64,000 nucleotides of DNA, from positions 2,596,501 to 2,660,500 of the forward strand of contig NZ_CP041330.1 in assembly GCF_013394165.1 (NCBI RefSeq), read 5' to 3'. The translations under genes were made by a program, and so were the position numbers. Below, piece after piece: positions 55,900 through 64,000 of the stretch. Under the pieces are notes generated by a model. The model saw only the letters and a list, made by a program, of their open reading frames with translations. It made no database searches and was not told the DNA's origin. The DNA comes from Pseudoalteromonas sp. Scap06 (GTDB lineage: Bacteria > Pseudomonadota > Gammaproteobacteria > Enterobacterales > Alteromonadaceae). How positions within the stretch are numbered: the first letter of the stretch is position 1; every line of letters starts with the position of its first letter.

Positions 55900-56796
55900 A
55901 TGTCTTCTACAGCCGTTACTGCGCAAGTATCTAACTATCGCGGCCGATTTGCACCGTCCCCTTCCGGACCGTTACATTTTGGCTCACTTGTGGCGGCTGT
56001 AGGTAGCTATCTAGATGCAAAAGCGAACCAAGGAAAGTGGTTAGTTCGCATTGAAGATATAGACACCACTCGCGTTGTAAAAGGCGCCGCCACCGATATC
56101 CTAAATACCTTAGACGCCTATAACCTCAATTGGGATGAAAACGTTGTGTACCAAACACAGCGTCTTACTATTTATCAAGATGCCGTTCACGCTCTGTCAC
56201 AACAACAGCTTGTTTATGCCTGCCAGTGCTCTCGTAAGCAAATAAAAGCCCTCGGCGGCATTTATCAAGGGCAATGTAAACACAGCCAACTAAGTGAACA
56301 AGGTCATGCCCTACGTTTAACTCAATGCTATGCAACCGTTGATTATAAAGACCTTATTCAAGGGCATATTGACGTGGACCCAGCTCTCGCTCATGAAGAT
56401 TACATAATCAAACGCAGCGATGGTTTATTTGCCTATCAACTGGTGGTGGTTATTGATGACATTGAGCAGGGGATTAATCGTATTGTGCGAGGCGCTGATT
56501 TAATTGAACCGACTGCGCGTCAAATTAGCTTATTTAAACAGCTAAATTGCCCTATTCCAGAGTTTGCTCATTTGCCTTTGGCTGTAGCAAAACCAGGGTT
56601 TAAACTGTCTAAGCAAAATTACGCCCCTGCAATTTGCAAACAAAATCCAAAGCCCACTTTAATAGCTGTATTCGAATTTTTAGGCTTGCCAATACATGAG
56701 CAACTAATGGATTTAAACACAGAACAATTACTCGCTTGGGGCGTGGCGCATTTTAACTTAAGCCTTGTTCCTGCTAAGCGCGAAATACAGATTTAA
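55900..56796 (+). CDS. gluQ: Glutamyl-Q tRNA(Asp) synthetase GluQ
   Basis: GluQ is a truncated glutamyl-tRNA synthetase paralogue that attaches glutamate to queuosine in tRNA-Asp. The 298-residue protein has the HIGH-type motif in RFAPSPSGPLHFGSLVAAV and the KMSKS-equivalent in FKLSKQN, but no anticodon-binding domain. A Cys-containing zinc-like segment (CQCSRKQ and CKHS) is visible around residues 108-127. It lies 12 bases downstream of dksA, the usual context. The C-terminal extension is short. Confidence 0.96.
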   Translation: MSSTAVTAQVSNYRGRFAPSPSGPLHFGSLVAAVGSYLDAKANQGKWLVRIEDIDTTRVVKGAATDILNTLDAYNLNWDENVVYQTQRLTIYQDAVHALSQQQLVYACQCSRKQIKALGGIYQGQCKHSQLSEQGHALRLTQCYATVDYKDLIQGHIDVDPALAHEDYIIKRSDGLFAYQLVVVIDDIEQGINRIVRGADLIEPTARQISLFKQLNCPIPEFAHLPLAVAKPGFKLSKQNYAPAICKQNPKPTLIAVFEFLGLPIHEQLMDLNTEQLLAWGVAHFNLSLVPAKREIQI

Positions 56797-57014
56797 CCTC
56801 CCATTACGTATTACGTGTGATTAATTCAAATAAAATCGTTAAAAATGGCTTAATTTCAGTGCTGCAACTTAATTTTTTTACCTTGCTGGTATATGATAGC
56901 CGCCTAAATATATGCTAATTACATTAAACGGTAAGAATCACGCTTTAAGCGAATACTTGCTGTGATTTTGATTGCAATGGCGAGCAAATCAACCGCTTCT
57001 CTAGGAGACAGACT

Positions 57015-58400
57015 ATTATTTCCAAGCTTTTTCAATTTTGTCGACAAATTATCGGCCCAAGTGCCAATAACGAAAATGTCGCAATCAGCAGTGAGCCGTT
57101 AGTGATCCCTAGAGGTGAGCATGGTATTTCTCGCAAACAATTTAGCCCAAATGCAATCAAAGTACTCTACCGCCTAAAAGATGGTGGCTATGATGCTTAC
57201 TTAGTTGGTGGTTGCATTCGCGATGTATTGTTAGGCCAACAACCTAAAGATTTTGATGTTGTAACCAATGCTACCCCTGAGCAAGTAAAAAAACTGTTTC
57301 GTAACTGTCGCTTAATTGGTCGCCGCTTTCGTTTGGCGCACATTGTTTTTGGCCGTGAGATTATTGAAGTGGCCACAATGCGCGGCCATCACGAAGCACA
57401 AGAAGATAAAAATCAAATTAGCCAGTCAAGTGAACATGGGCAACTTCTTCGCGATAACGTATTTGGTAGCATTGAAGAAGATGCAGAACGCCGTGATTTT
57501 TCAATCAACGCTTTATACTACTCGATTAATGATTTTTGTGTTTACGATTACGCAAATGGCTTAGCCGCTATCAAAGCAAAACAAATAGAATTAATTGGCG
57601 ATCCTGAAACACGCTACCGTGAAGATCCGGTACGTATGCTTCGCGCAGTGCGCTTTGCCACCAAGTTAGATATGCAAATAGCGCCAGCAAGCGAAAAGCC
57701 GATTACCGAATTAGCGAGCTTGCTTGATAATATTCCGCCAGCGCGTTTATTTGAAGAAATACTCAAGCTATTTTTAAACGGCAAAGCACAGCAAAACTTT
57801 ATAATGCTGCGTCAGTACGGTTTATTTAAGTCGTTATTTCCTGAGCTAGACCGTATTTTAAATAAAAACCCTGGCGGACTTGAAGAAACCTTCATAAAGC
57901 AGATGTTTGCAAACACTGATATCCGTATTAATGCAGATAAAAAAGTCACTCCTGCATTCGTATTTGCAGCATTACTGTGGTTCCCGCTGATTGAGCGTAC
58001 TGAAAAAATTAGACGCCAAGAGCAACTATCAGAATACGATGCATTTGCTCAAGCAATTAATAAAGTACTGAGTGAGAATGCCCAACATATTGCCGTACCA
58101 AAACGCTTTACTTTAGGTGCCCGTGATATTTGGCATATTCAACAACGCTTAGATAAACGTGCTGGCCAGCGTGCCTATCGTTTAACACAGCAGCCGCGCT
58201 TTAAAGCCGCTTATGATTTTTTACTATTGCGTGTTGATGCTGGTGAAACTGAGCATACAGAGCTGGCACAGTGGTGGACACAGTACTTAGGTCAAGATAT
58301 TAATGGCCAAAAAGAAATGGTACGAGAGCTTGGTCATCAAGGTGGCCCAAAGCCACGCAAGCGACCTCGTCGTCGTACTACTAAAAAGCCAGCTGAGTAA
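57015..58400 (+). CDS. pcnB: Poly(A) polymerase I PcnB, apparently with an AUU start
   Basis: PcnB adds poly(A) tails to RNA 3' ends and promotes decay. The core has GGCIRDVLLGQQPKDFDVVTNA with the catalytic DFDV, plus FRNCRLIGRRFRLAHI and RRDFSINALYY. The C terminus is basic. No ATG, GTG or TTG gives the conserved N terminus ISKLFQFCRQ, which is read in frame from AUU at 57015. AGGAGA lies six bases before it, and an in-frame stop lies at 56946. E. coli pcnB also starts at AUU with FCR at the same distance. A GTG at 57102 would drop about 29 conserved-context residues. Confidence 0.93.
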   Translation: MISKLFQFCRQIIGPSANNENVAISSEPLVIPRGEHGISRKQFSPNAIKVLYRLKDGGYDAYLVGGCIRDVLLGQQPKDFDVVTNATPEQVKKLFRNCRLIGRRFRLAHIVFGREIIEVATMRGHHEAQEDKNQISQSSEHGQLLRDNVFGSIEEDAERRDFSINALYYSINDFCVYDYANGLAAIKAKQIELIGDPETRYREDPVRMLRAVRFATKLDMQIAPASEKPITELASLLDNIPPARLFEEILKLFLNGKAQQNFIMLRQYGLFKSLFPELDRILNKNPGGLEETFIKQMFANTDIRINADKKVTPAFVFAALLWFPLIERTEKIRRQEQLSEYDAFAQAINKVLSENAQHIAVPKRFTLGARDIWHIQQRLDKRAGQRAYRLTQQPRFKAAYDFLLLRVDAGETEHTELAQWWTQYLGQDINGQKEMVRELGHQGGPKPRKRPRRRTTKKPAE

Positions 58401-58403
58401 ATA

Positions 58404-58889
58404 ATGTTACGTGTCTATTTGGGGTTAGGTGCAAACCTTAACAGCCCTAAAAAACAACTTGATAACGCTGTTATTGCACTTAAAAGCTTGCCAAACAGCG
58501 AACTTATAGCCTGCTCGCATTATTATGCGAGCAAGCCTATGGGACCACAAGATCAACCTGATTATGTGAATGCAGTCGCCTGTATCAACACTTCACTTGA
58601 GCCAGAGCAACTACTCGATTTAACCCAAGCCATAGAACTGGAACATGGGCGAGTCAGAAAGGCTGAGCGCTGGGGCGCACGCACATTGGATATTGATATT
58701 TTATTATTTGGTGAACACATTTTAAATACCGATCGTTTAACCGTGCCTCATTACGGATTAACTGAGCGAGAATTTGTTGTTTACCCACTGCAAGAAATTG
58801 CACCGGAACTGATTTTACCTAGCGGCGCATCTATCAAACAGATAGCAAATACCCTACCGCTTAACGACTTACAACAATTACCACGGTAA
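58404..58889 (+). CDS. folK: Dihydropteridine pyrophosphokinase FolK
   Basis: FolK (HPPK) transfers pyrophosphate from ATP to 6-hydroxymethyl-dihydropterin in folate synthesis. The 161-residue protein has LGLGANLNSPKKQL at the N terminus, DYVNAVACI, and the signature RWGARTLDIDILLFG with the metal-binding Asp residues. The length is standard. It starts three bases after pcnB, giving the conserved pcnB-folK pair, and panB follows after 30 bases. Confidence 0.97.
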   Translation: MLRVYLGLGANLNSPKKQLDNAVIALKSLPNSELIACSHYYASKPMGPQDQPDYVNAVACINTSLEPEQLLDLTQAIELEHGRVRKAERWGARTLDIDILLFGEHILNTDRLTVPHYGLTEREFVVYPLQEIAPELILPSGASIKQIANTLPLNDLQQLPR

Positions 58890-58919
58890 TTAATTAAGGC
58901 CATTGTCTGCGAGAATATT

Positions 58920-59714
58920 ATGTCTAAAATAACCGTTTCAACTTTGAATAAAATGAAGGCTGAAAGTAATAAAATCACTGCGTTAACAGCTTACGATGCT
59001 AGTTTTGCTAAGTTATTTCATGATAACGGCGTTGATGTTGTTTTAGTTGGTGATTCTTTGGGTATGGTATTACAAGGTGGCGATGATACCTTAGCGGTTA
59101 CAAACCAAGAAATTGCCTACCATACTCGCTGTGTGCGCGCAGGAAGCCGTGATTTATTTGTTATTGCTGATTTACCGTTTATGACCTACGCAACCCCAAA
59201 TGATGCGTGTAAAAATGCTGCAGAACTGATGCGCGCGGGTGCTAATATGGTCAAACTTGAAGGCGGTGAATGGCTACATGACAGCATTAAATCACTAACC
59301 CAACAAGGTATTCCAGTGTGTGGCCATTTGGGTCTTACACCGCAATCTGTGCATGTATTCGGTGGTTTTAAAATCCAGGGCCGTGAAGAAGCGCAAGCGC
59401 AAAAAATTATTGCCGATGCAAAAGCATTAGAAGCCGCAGGTGCTCAACTACTGGTGCTTGAATGTATTCCAAGTGCCTTAGCAAAACGCGTTACAGAGTC
59501 ATTGAGCATCCCTACAATCGGGATTGGTGCGGGTAATGCAACCGATGGTCAAATTTTGGTTATGCACGACTTGGTGGGCATTTCTGCAGGTTATATTCCT
59601 AAATTTTCAAAAAACTTTTTACTCGAAACAGGCAATATGCCTGCTGCAGTTAAAAAGTATTGTAACGATGTCAAAAGCGGCGTATTCCCAAGCGCTGAAC
59701 ACGAGTTTAAATAA
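58920..59714 (+). CDS. panB: 3-methyl-2-oxobutanoate hydroxymethyltransferase PanB
   Basis: PanB makes ketopantoate from 2-ketoisovalerate and 5,10-methylene-THF, the first step of pantothenate synthesis. The 264-residue TIM-barrel protein shows [21 protein letters not shown], the metal- and substrate-binding [18 protein letters not shown] and IPTIGIGAG. Its stop codon overlaps the panC start (TAATG), so the two are translationally coupled. Confidence 0.98.
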   Translation: MSKITVSTLNKMKAESNKITALTAYDASFAKLFHDNGVDVVLVGDSLGMVLQGGDDTLAVTNQEIAYHTRCVRAGSRDLFVIADLPFMTYATPNDACKNAAELMRAGANMVKLEGGEWLHDSIKSLTQQGIPVCGHLGLTPQSVHVFGGFKIQGREEAQAQKIIADAKALEAAGAQLLVLECIPSALAKRVTESLSIPTIGIGAGNATDGQILVMHDLVGISAGYIPKFSKNFLLETGNMPAAVKKYCNDVKSGVFPSAEHEFK

Positions 59715-60562
59715 TGCAGTCAATCACTGAAATAAAATCATTACGCAGTCAAATTAGAACCTGGCGCCAAGCCGGTTTAAGCGTGGCATTTGTTCCTACT
59801 ATGGGCAACTTACACCGTGGTCATTTTTCACTGGTAGAAAAAGCTAAAACACTGGCCGATAAAGTGGTCGTGAGCATTTTTGTTAACCCAATGCAATTTG
59901 GTGCTAACGAAGATTTAGACAGTTATCCGCGTACTCTAGATGCTGATAAGCAAGGGTTAGCTGATCTTGAAACAGACATTTTGTTTATCCCCAGTGTTGA
60001 GACTATTTACCCTAATGGTTTAGGCGCGCAAAGCTTTGTTGATGTGCCTGGTATTTCAATGGGATATTGTGGTGGTTCACGCCCAGGCCACTTTAAAGGC
60101 GTAGCGACTGTTGTTACTAAGCTATTTAATTTAGTACAGCCTGATTATGCTTGTTTTGGTGAAAAAGATTTTCAGCAGCTACAAGTTGTTAAAACCATGG
60201 CTACTGACTTATCAATACCAGTAGAAATTATTGGTGTACCTACCATGCGTGAAGTTAGCGGCCTTGCCATGAGCTCGCGTAATGGGTACTTATCAAGTGA
60301 TGAAAAACAAACCGCTCCTGCTTTATTTAATACCTTAAAGCATTGTGCGCAGCAAATAAAAAGCGGTAATAAAGACTTTGCTACATTGGAAAGTGAAGCA
60401 AAGAACGCATTAGAAAACGCAGGCCTAAAACCAGATTATTTTTCGATAGCTCAACGAGATACATTAAAAGCTGCTACACTCGAAGATACACGATTTGTAA
60501 TTTTAGCTGCCGCCTTTTTAGGTAGTGTTAGATTAATCGACAATATTCAGGTTGAAGTTTAA
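59714..60562 (+). CDS. panC: Pantothenate synthetase PanC
   Basis: PanC condenses pantoate with beta-alanine using ATP. The 282-residue protein has the HIGH-type motif in [32 protein letters not shown], and the conserved [10 protein letters not shown] and SSRNGYLS. The overlap with panB (59714) is the usual operon structure. panD is not adjacent. Confidence 0.98.
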   Translation: MQSITEIKSLRSQIRTWRQAGLSVAFVPTMGNLHRGHFSLVEKAKTLADKVVVSIFVNPMQFGANEDLDSYPRTLDADKQGLADLETDILFIPSVETIYPNGLGAQSFVDVPGISMGYCGGSRPGHFKGVATVVTKLFNLVQPDYACFGEKDFQQLQVVKTMATDLSIPVEIIGVPTMREVSGLAMSSRNGYLSSDEKQTAPALFNTLKHCAQQIKSGNKDFATLESEAKNALENAGLKPDYFSIAQRDTLKAATLEDTRFVILAAAFLGSVRLIDNIQVEV

Positions 60563-60592
60563 TACTGGTGTGGCCTCATTTTAAGGATAAGC

Positions 60593-60835
60593 ATGAAAAC
60601 TTTTTTTAAAACTAGCCTCGTGGCTTTTTCGTTTGCAGTTATTGCTGGCTGCCAGAGCCAGCCGGGTAATCCAGCACTTAATCAGTGTGCTCAACAAAGT
60701 TATCAATGTGAAACCAGCTGCGAACAGCAAACAACCACCGATAGTCTTAAATCGCAGGTTTGTTCATCAAAATGTATTGAGGCTTACAATCAATGCAAAG
60801 TACAAGCTGAAAACTTAGGTAAAGCAACAAACTAA
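60593..60835 (+). CDS. Small lipoprotein with a mirrored Cys pattern
   Basis: The 80-residue protein has a lipobox (VIAGC, Cys20). The mature part has six further cysteines spaced C-x6-C-x3-C, a 13-residue linker, then C-x3-C-x6-C. The mirror symmetry suggests two helices held by disulfides, like the twin CX3C helical hairpins of other systems; that comparison is inference. The region is Gln-rich and helical. It follows panC after a 30-base gap with AAGGA about eight bases before the ATG, and is closed by a terminator. Its function is unknown. Confidence 0.75.
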   Translation: MKTFFKTSLVAFSFAVIAGCQSQPGNPALNQCAQQSYQCETSCEQQTTTDSLKSQVCSSKCIEAYNQCKVQAENLGKATN

Positions 60836-60852
60836 ATAATCTTAAGTAAAAC

Positions 60853-60880
60853 AAAAAAACCGCTCAATGAGCGGTTTTTT
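60853..60880. terminator. Bidirectional terminator after the pan operon
   Basis: The stem AAAAAAACCGCTC and GAGCGGTTTTTT lies between convergent genes and has tracts on both sides. Confidence 0.9.
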
Positions 60881-60898
60881 ATTATTTGCTTTGGCTGC

Positions 60899-61867
60899 TT
60901 ATTTCAAGCCTAACTTTTTAAGCTCTAGTTCAACTAACTTTGCAGAAAGTGGTACATAGCCATCCTTTTCTACAATTTTTTGACCGTCTTGAGAAAGTAC
61001 CATCTTTAAGAACTCAGCTTCAACTGGCCCAAGTGGCTTATTTGGGTGTTTATTTACATAAACATATAAAAAACGTGATAGTGGGTATTTACCTTGTGCT
61101 ACGTTTTCAAGCGTGGCATCAACAAAGTTAGTGCCTTTTTTAGATAACGGAACAGTACGCACACCCGATGTTTTATAACCAATGCCAGAGTAACCAATCG
61201 CATTTAATGACGCTGAAATTGACTGTACAACAGAAGCCGAACCCGGTTGCTCGTTCACGTTATTACGGAAATCACCTTTACATAGCGCTTTCTTTTTAAA
61301 GTAACCGTAAGTACCTGATACTGAGTTACGTCCGTATAATTGCACGTCTTTTGCAGCCCAATCACCTTCTAGACCAACATCACTCCAGCGATTTACTTGC
61401 TCTGATGCACCACATTTACGAGTTGATGAGAAAATAGCATCGATTTGGTCAATGCGTAGTCCTTCGATTGGGTTATCTTTGTGTACAAATACTGCCAACG
61501 CATCAATTGCTACTCGCACTTGTGTTGGTTTGTAGCCATGACGCTTTTCAAATGCTTCAATCTCTTTTGACTTCATTGCACGGCTCATTGGACCTAAGTT
61601 AGCCGTACCTTCAGTTAGTGCTGGTGGCGCAGTAGACGAACCTGCCGCTTGAATTTGAATATTTACATTTGGGTAAATACGCTTATATTCTTCAGCCCAA
61701 AAGGTCATCATGTTGGCTAATGTGTCAGACCCTACTGATGAAAAGTTACCTGATACACCGCTAATTTTTTGATACTCAGGAATACCGTCTTCTAATGCAA
61801 CCGCTTGTGCAGATACAAATGTTGTAACAGCCACACCCATTGCGGCAACTAAGTTTTTAAATTTCAT
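60899..61867 (-). CDS. pstS: Phosphate ABC transporter substrate-binding protein PstS
   Basis: PstS binds inorganic phosphate in the periplasm for the high-affinity Pst importer. The 322-residue protein has a signal peptide (cleavage near SAQAVA). Phosphate-contact segments are visible in [21 protein letters not shown] and [18 protein letters not shown]. The start is the ATG at 61867 with GGAGAAC about eight bases upstream. pstCAB are not in the window. A three-repeat Pho box lies upstream and overlaps the end of phoR. Confidence 0.93.
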   Translation of the reverse strand: MKFKNLVAAMGVAVTTFVSAQAVALEDGIPEYQKISGVSGNFSSVGSDTLANMMTFWAEEYKRIYPNVNIQIQAAGSSTAPPALTEGTANLGPMSRAMKSKEIEAFEKRHGYKPTQVRVAIDALAVFVHKDNPIEGLRIDQIDAIFSSTRKCGASEQVNRWSDVGLEGDWAAKDVQLYGRNSVSGTYGYFKKKALCKGDFRNNVNEQPGSASVVQSISASLNAIGYSGIGYKTSGVRTVPLSKKGTNFVDATLENVAQGKYPLSRFLYVYVNKHPNKPLGPVEAEFLKMVLSQDGQKIVEKDGYVPLSAKLVELELKKLGLK

Positions 61868-61939
61868 TTTGGGGTTCTCCAATTTGTTCGTCCCATTTCC
61901 TAACTGCGGTTCACTCTAAAGTGAGTACATGACAATGGT

Positions 61940-61966
61940 GTGACTCTTAAATGACACTTTTATGAC
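61940..61966 (-). promoter_or_regulatory. Pho box of pstS
   Basis: On the minus strand three direct repeats GTCAT, GTCAT and GTCAC are spaced exactly 11 bases apart, with A+T-rich spacers. This is the arrangement recognised by PhoB in Gammaproteobacteria. It lies about 73-99 bases upstream of the pstS start and overlaps the last codons of phoR, so pstS can be expressed from its own promoter. Confidence 0.75.
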
Positions 61967-63293
61967 TACCTATATTGCTTGCTACTAATGGCGAAATAAC
62001 GATAAGTCTATCGCTTGAAAACGCGAAAGAAAAACAAGAACCTTTACCCAGCTCGCTGTGAATTTTTAATTGACTACCATGGCGAGTAAGCACATGCTTG
62101 GTAATAGCTAAGCCTAAGCCTGAGCCACCTGTGGTACGGCTTCTGGCTTTATCTACTCGATAAAAACGCTCAGTTAACCGGTTAATATGCTCAGGTGCAA
62201 TACCATCACCATTATCGGTCACACTAAAACATGCTTGTTCATTGTTGCGCTGCCAAAGTACCTCAATTTTACCGCCTGGTTTAGTATAATGAATGGCATT
62301 AAATACTAAATTTGAAAAGGCACTTCTAAGTTCATCCTCAGCACCGGTAATATCAAGCGATGCATCAATCTTAAAAATAAGTTGATGGCCTTTGTCTTGA
62401 TTGATAGATTGCGCTTCTGTTTCAATTAAGTTTAATAATCGTGGCACATTCACCGCTTTGTCATTACTGTGTTGCTTTCCCCCTTCGATGCGCGATAACG
62501 ACAACAGCTGATTCACCAAGCTATCCATACGCTTACATTGCTCTAGCATAGTAGTTTGTGCTTTATTCCACATTGCAGGCGGGGGAAGTGAATCACTATC
62601 GAGCATTTCAAGGTAGCCGGTAACAACAGTTAAAGGGGTTCTGAGCTCATGAGAGACGTTTGCTACAAAGTCTTTACGCATCTGCTCAAGTTGCTTTAAG
62701 CGAGTAACATCGCGTACCACTACCAACAACTGTGTATTGGCATAGGGCATAACCCTAAATTCAAGAACTTGCTCAACACTGTGGCCACTTTCAAGCTCCA
62801 GAGCATCGCTAAACTCTTTACGACGCATATATTTAGCAAATTTAGGATCGCGAATTAAGTTATCTAAACGCTGACCATGATCAACCGGCCACTGTAACCC
62901 TAACACTTTGAGTGCAAGTTGATTACACCACACAATTGATAAGTCGTTTTGTAGCACAACAACGGCATCGGGTACGGCCTCAGCGCCGTCACGAAAACGC
63001 CGTATTAGCTCTGCCAGCTCATTACGTTTTTTACGATTGCGGTGTTGCAGCTGGTAAATACCTTCAAATACTTGCTCCCACGACCCTTCCCCTTCAGGCG
63101 GGTTAAAACTGCGTTGATCATGCAGCCAGTCACTTAAGCGATAAAGCTGATGGTAATGCCACATAAGTAGCGAAAAAGCGCCCAAAAACAACATCAAAAA
63201 TGGGGCACCAATGAGCACCCCAATTAAAAGCAAAGGTATAAAATAGACAAACAGCCGTTTAGTTAACGCCTGCTTGTTAATAACTCGATACAT
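61947..63293 (-). CDS. phoR: Phosphate regulon sensor kinase PhoR
   Basis: PhoR phosphorylates PhoB under phosphate limitation. The 448-residue protein has two adjacent membrane segments (about residues 12-45), a short PAS domain (about 95-200), and HisKA with the His in DFVANVSHELRTPLTVVTGYL. The HATPase shows NAIHYT, DNGDGI and GGSGLGLAI. It lies 77 bases downstream of phoB on the same strand. The absence of a large periplasmic domain is typical; PhoR reads phosphate status through Pst and PhoU. Confidence 0.95.
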   Translation of the reverse strand: MYRVINKQALTKRLFVYFIPLLLIGVLIGAPFLMLFLGAFSLLMWHYHQLYRLSDWLHDQRSFNPPEGEGSWEQVFEGIYQLQHRNRKKRNELAELIRRFRDGAEAVPDAVVVLQNDLSIVWCNQLALKVLGLQWPVDHGQRLDNLIRDPKFAKYMRRKEFSDALELESGHSVEQVLEFRVMPYANTQLLVVVRDVTRLKQLEQMRKDFVANVSHELRTPLTVVTGYLEMLDSDSLPPPAMWNKAQTTMLEQCKRMDSLVNQLLSLSRIEGGKQHSNDKAVNVPRLLNLIETEAQSINQDKGHQLIFKIDASLDITGAEDELRSAFSNLVFNAIHYTKPGGKIEVLWQRNNEQACFSVTDNGDGIAPEHINRLTERFYRVDKARSRTTGGSGLGLAITKHVLTRHGSQLKIHSELGKGSCFSFAFSSDRLIVISPLVASNIGSHKSVI

Positions 63294-63370
63294 ACACGCT
63301 CTTTACCTTATAAACACTAGCAGATGATTTGACTGTGCTAGGTTAATAGATTGTGACTTACGAAGTAAAC

Positions 63371-64000
63371 TTATAATTTACTCGAAAAGCGATAACCAGC
63401 ACCGCGAACTGTTTGTACTAAGCGGTCATGCCCAAGCGTAGCAATTGCCTTACGCAGGCGACGGATATGAACATCTACAGTTCTATCTTCAACATAAACG
63501 TTAGTACCCCATACATGATCAAGTAATTGCTCTCGGCTATATACACGCTCAGGGTGGGTCATAAAAAAGTGTAACAGTCTAAATTCCGTTGGCCCCATAT
63601 CTAGCTCACTGCCACCTGAGGTCACACGATGCGAAATAGGATCTAAACGTAAGCCATGTACTTCAATCGCCTCTTCAAGTGAGGTAGGAGCAACACGACG
63701 AATAACCGCTTTAATACGCGCCATTAACTCTTTAGGTGAGAACGGTTTTGTAACGTAATCATCAGCACCGACTTCTAAACCGCGTATTTTATCTTCTTCT
63801 TCGCCGCGGGCTGTCAGCATAATGATAGGAATTTGGCGTGTGTGTTCATTTTGTTTGAATTTTTTAGCGATTTGAATTCCACTACCGCCAGGTAGCATCC
63901 AATCGAGTAACACCATATCTGGATAAGGTTCAACCATTGCAGATATTGCAGAATCATAATCTTCTGCCTCAATGGCTTGAAACCCATTTTGTTCTAAAAC
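63371..64000 (-). CDS. phoB: Phosphate regulon response regulator PhoB (5' end outside the window)
   Basis: This is the 3' part of phoB, 209 residues plus stop, open to the right window edge. The receiver domain retains the phospho-acceptor Asp in [19 protein letters not shown] and the Lys in [11 protein letters not shown]. The winged-helix domain ends [18 protein letters not shown]. The ATG at 63937 is internal, because in-frame coding continues upstream with [19 protein letters not shown]. The first 20 or so residues lie outside. PhoB activates pstS and other phosphate genes. Confidence 0.95.
   Translation of the reverse strand, partial: VLEQNGFQAIEAEDYDSAISAMVEPYPDMVLLDWMLPGGSGIQIAKKFKQNEHTRQIPIIMLTARGEEEDKIRGLEVGADDYVTKPFSPKELMARIKAVIRRVAPTSLEEAIEVHGLRLDPISHRVTSGGSELDMGPTEFRLLHFFMTHPERVYSREQLLDHVWGTNVYVEDRTVDVHIRRLRKAIATLGHDRLVQTVRGAGYRFSSKL

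Overview
This 64 kb window looks like a core chromosomal segment of a marine gammaproteobacterium, most probably Pseudoalteromonas (order Alteromonadales). That assignment is an inference from low G+C DNA, the gene families and their order (dksA-gluQ-pcnB-folK-panB-panC, glrK-qseG-glrR, phoB-phoR-pstS, guaB-guaA), and a dedicated sortase operon typical of marine Gammaproteobacteria. No rRNA, prophage, insertion sequence or CRISPR array was seen. One tRNA gene (Trp) is present.

Layout. 1-11.4 kb: an unrecognised ORF, serB, smp-like, tatD-like, pdxH, argS, prfC, a large hybrid sensor kinase, rimI and a holD-like gene. 11.5-18 kb: tRNA-Trp, guaA, guaB, xseA, a coiled-coil membrane protein and cysE. 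18-22.5 kb: a mobile-looking intergenic repeat, an M16 peptidase lipoprotein, and a methylenetetrahydrofolate reductase-like gene behind a perfect MetJ box. 22.5-26 kb: a nitric-oxide/c-di-GMP signalling cluster (GAF-GGDEF, H-NOX, hybrid kinase). 26-33 kb: rhlE, a DUF3581 protein, a DUF4156 lipoprotein, a CPBP protease, gltX, a glutaredoxin-like protein and proB. 33-40.2 kb: a DMT transporter overlapping a proteobacterial dedicated sortase system (sortase, VIT/VWA substrate with an LPQTDG signal, OmpA-like protein, response regulator, kinase). 40.2-47.7 kb: a small membrane protein, a second copy of the repeat, cca, an MltC-like transglycosylase, a DUF1543 protein and glrR-qseG-glrK. 47.7-49.2 kb: four tandem small exported EF-hand proteins behind a sigma-54 promoter with a GlrR-type operator. 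49.3-64 kb: an amidohydrolase, a YgjV-like protein, a Crp/Fnr regulator, a phosphoribosyltransferase, pepB, sfsA, dksA, gluQ, pcnB (apparently starting at AUU), folK, panB, panC, a Cys-patterned lipoprotein, pstS, phoR and the 3' part of phoB.

How it fits together. Much of the window is housekeeping: purine synthesis, two aminoacyl-tRNA synthetases, tRNA and RNA 3'-end processing, pantothenate and folate. The distinctive content is regulatory. The most notable case is the GlrK/QseG/GlrR envelope-stress module, divergent from four EF-hand genes that it appears to control. The sortase operon and the H-NOX/c-di-GMP cluster are two further self-contained modules. Two kinds of intergenic repeat also stand out: a ~340-360 bp element with terminal inverted repeats, present twice, and a pair of hairpins between argS and pdxH whose tips are conserved while their stems differ but stay paired.
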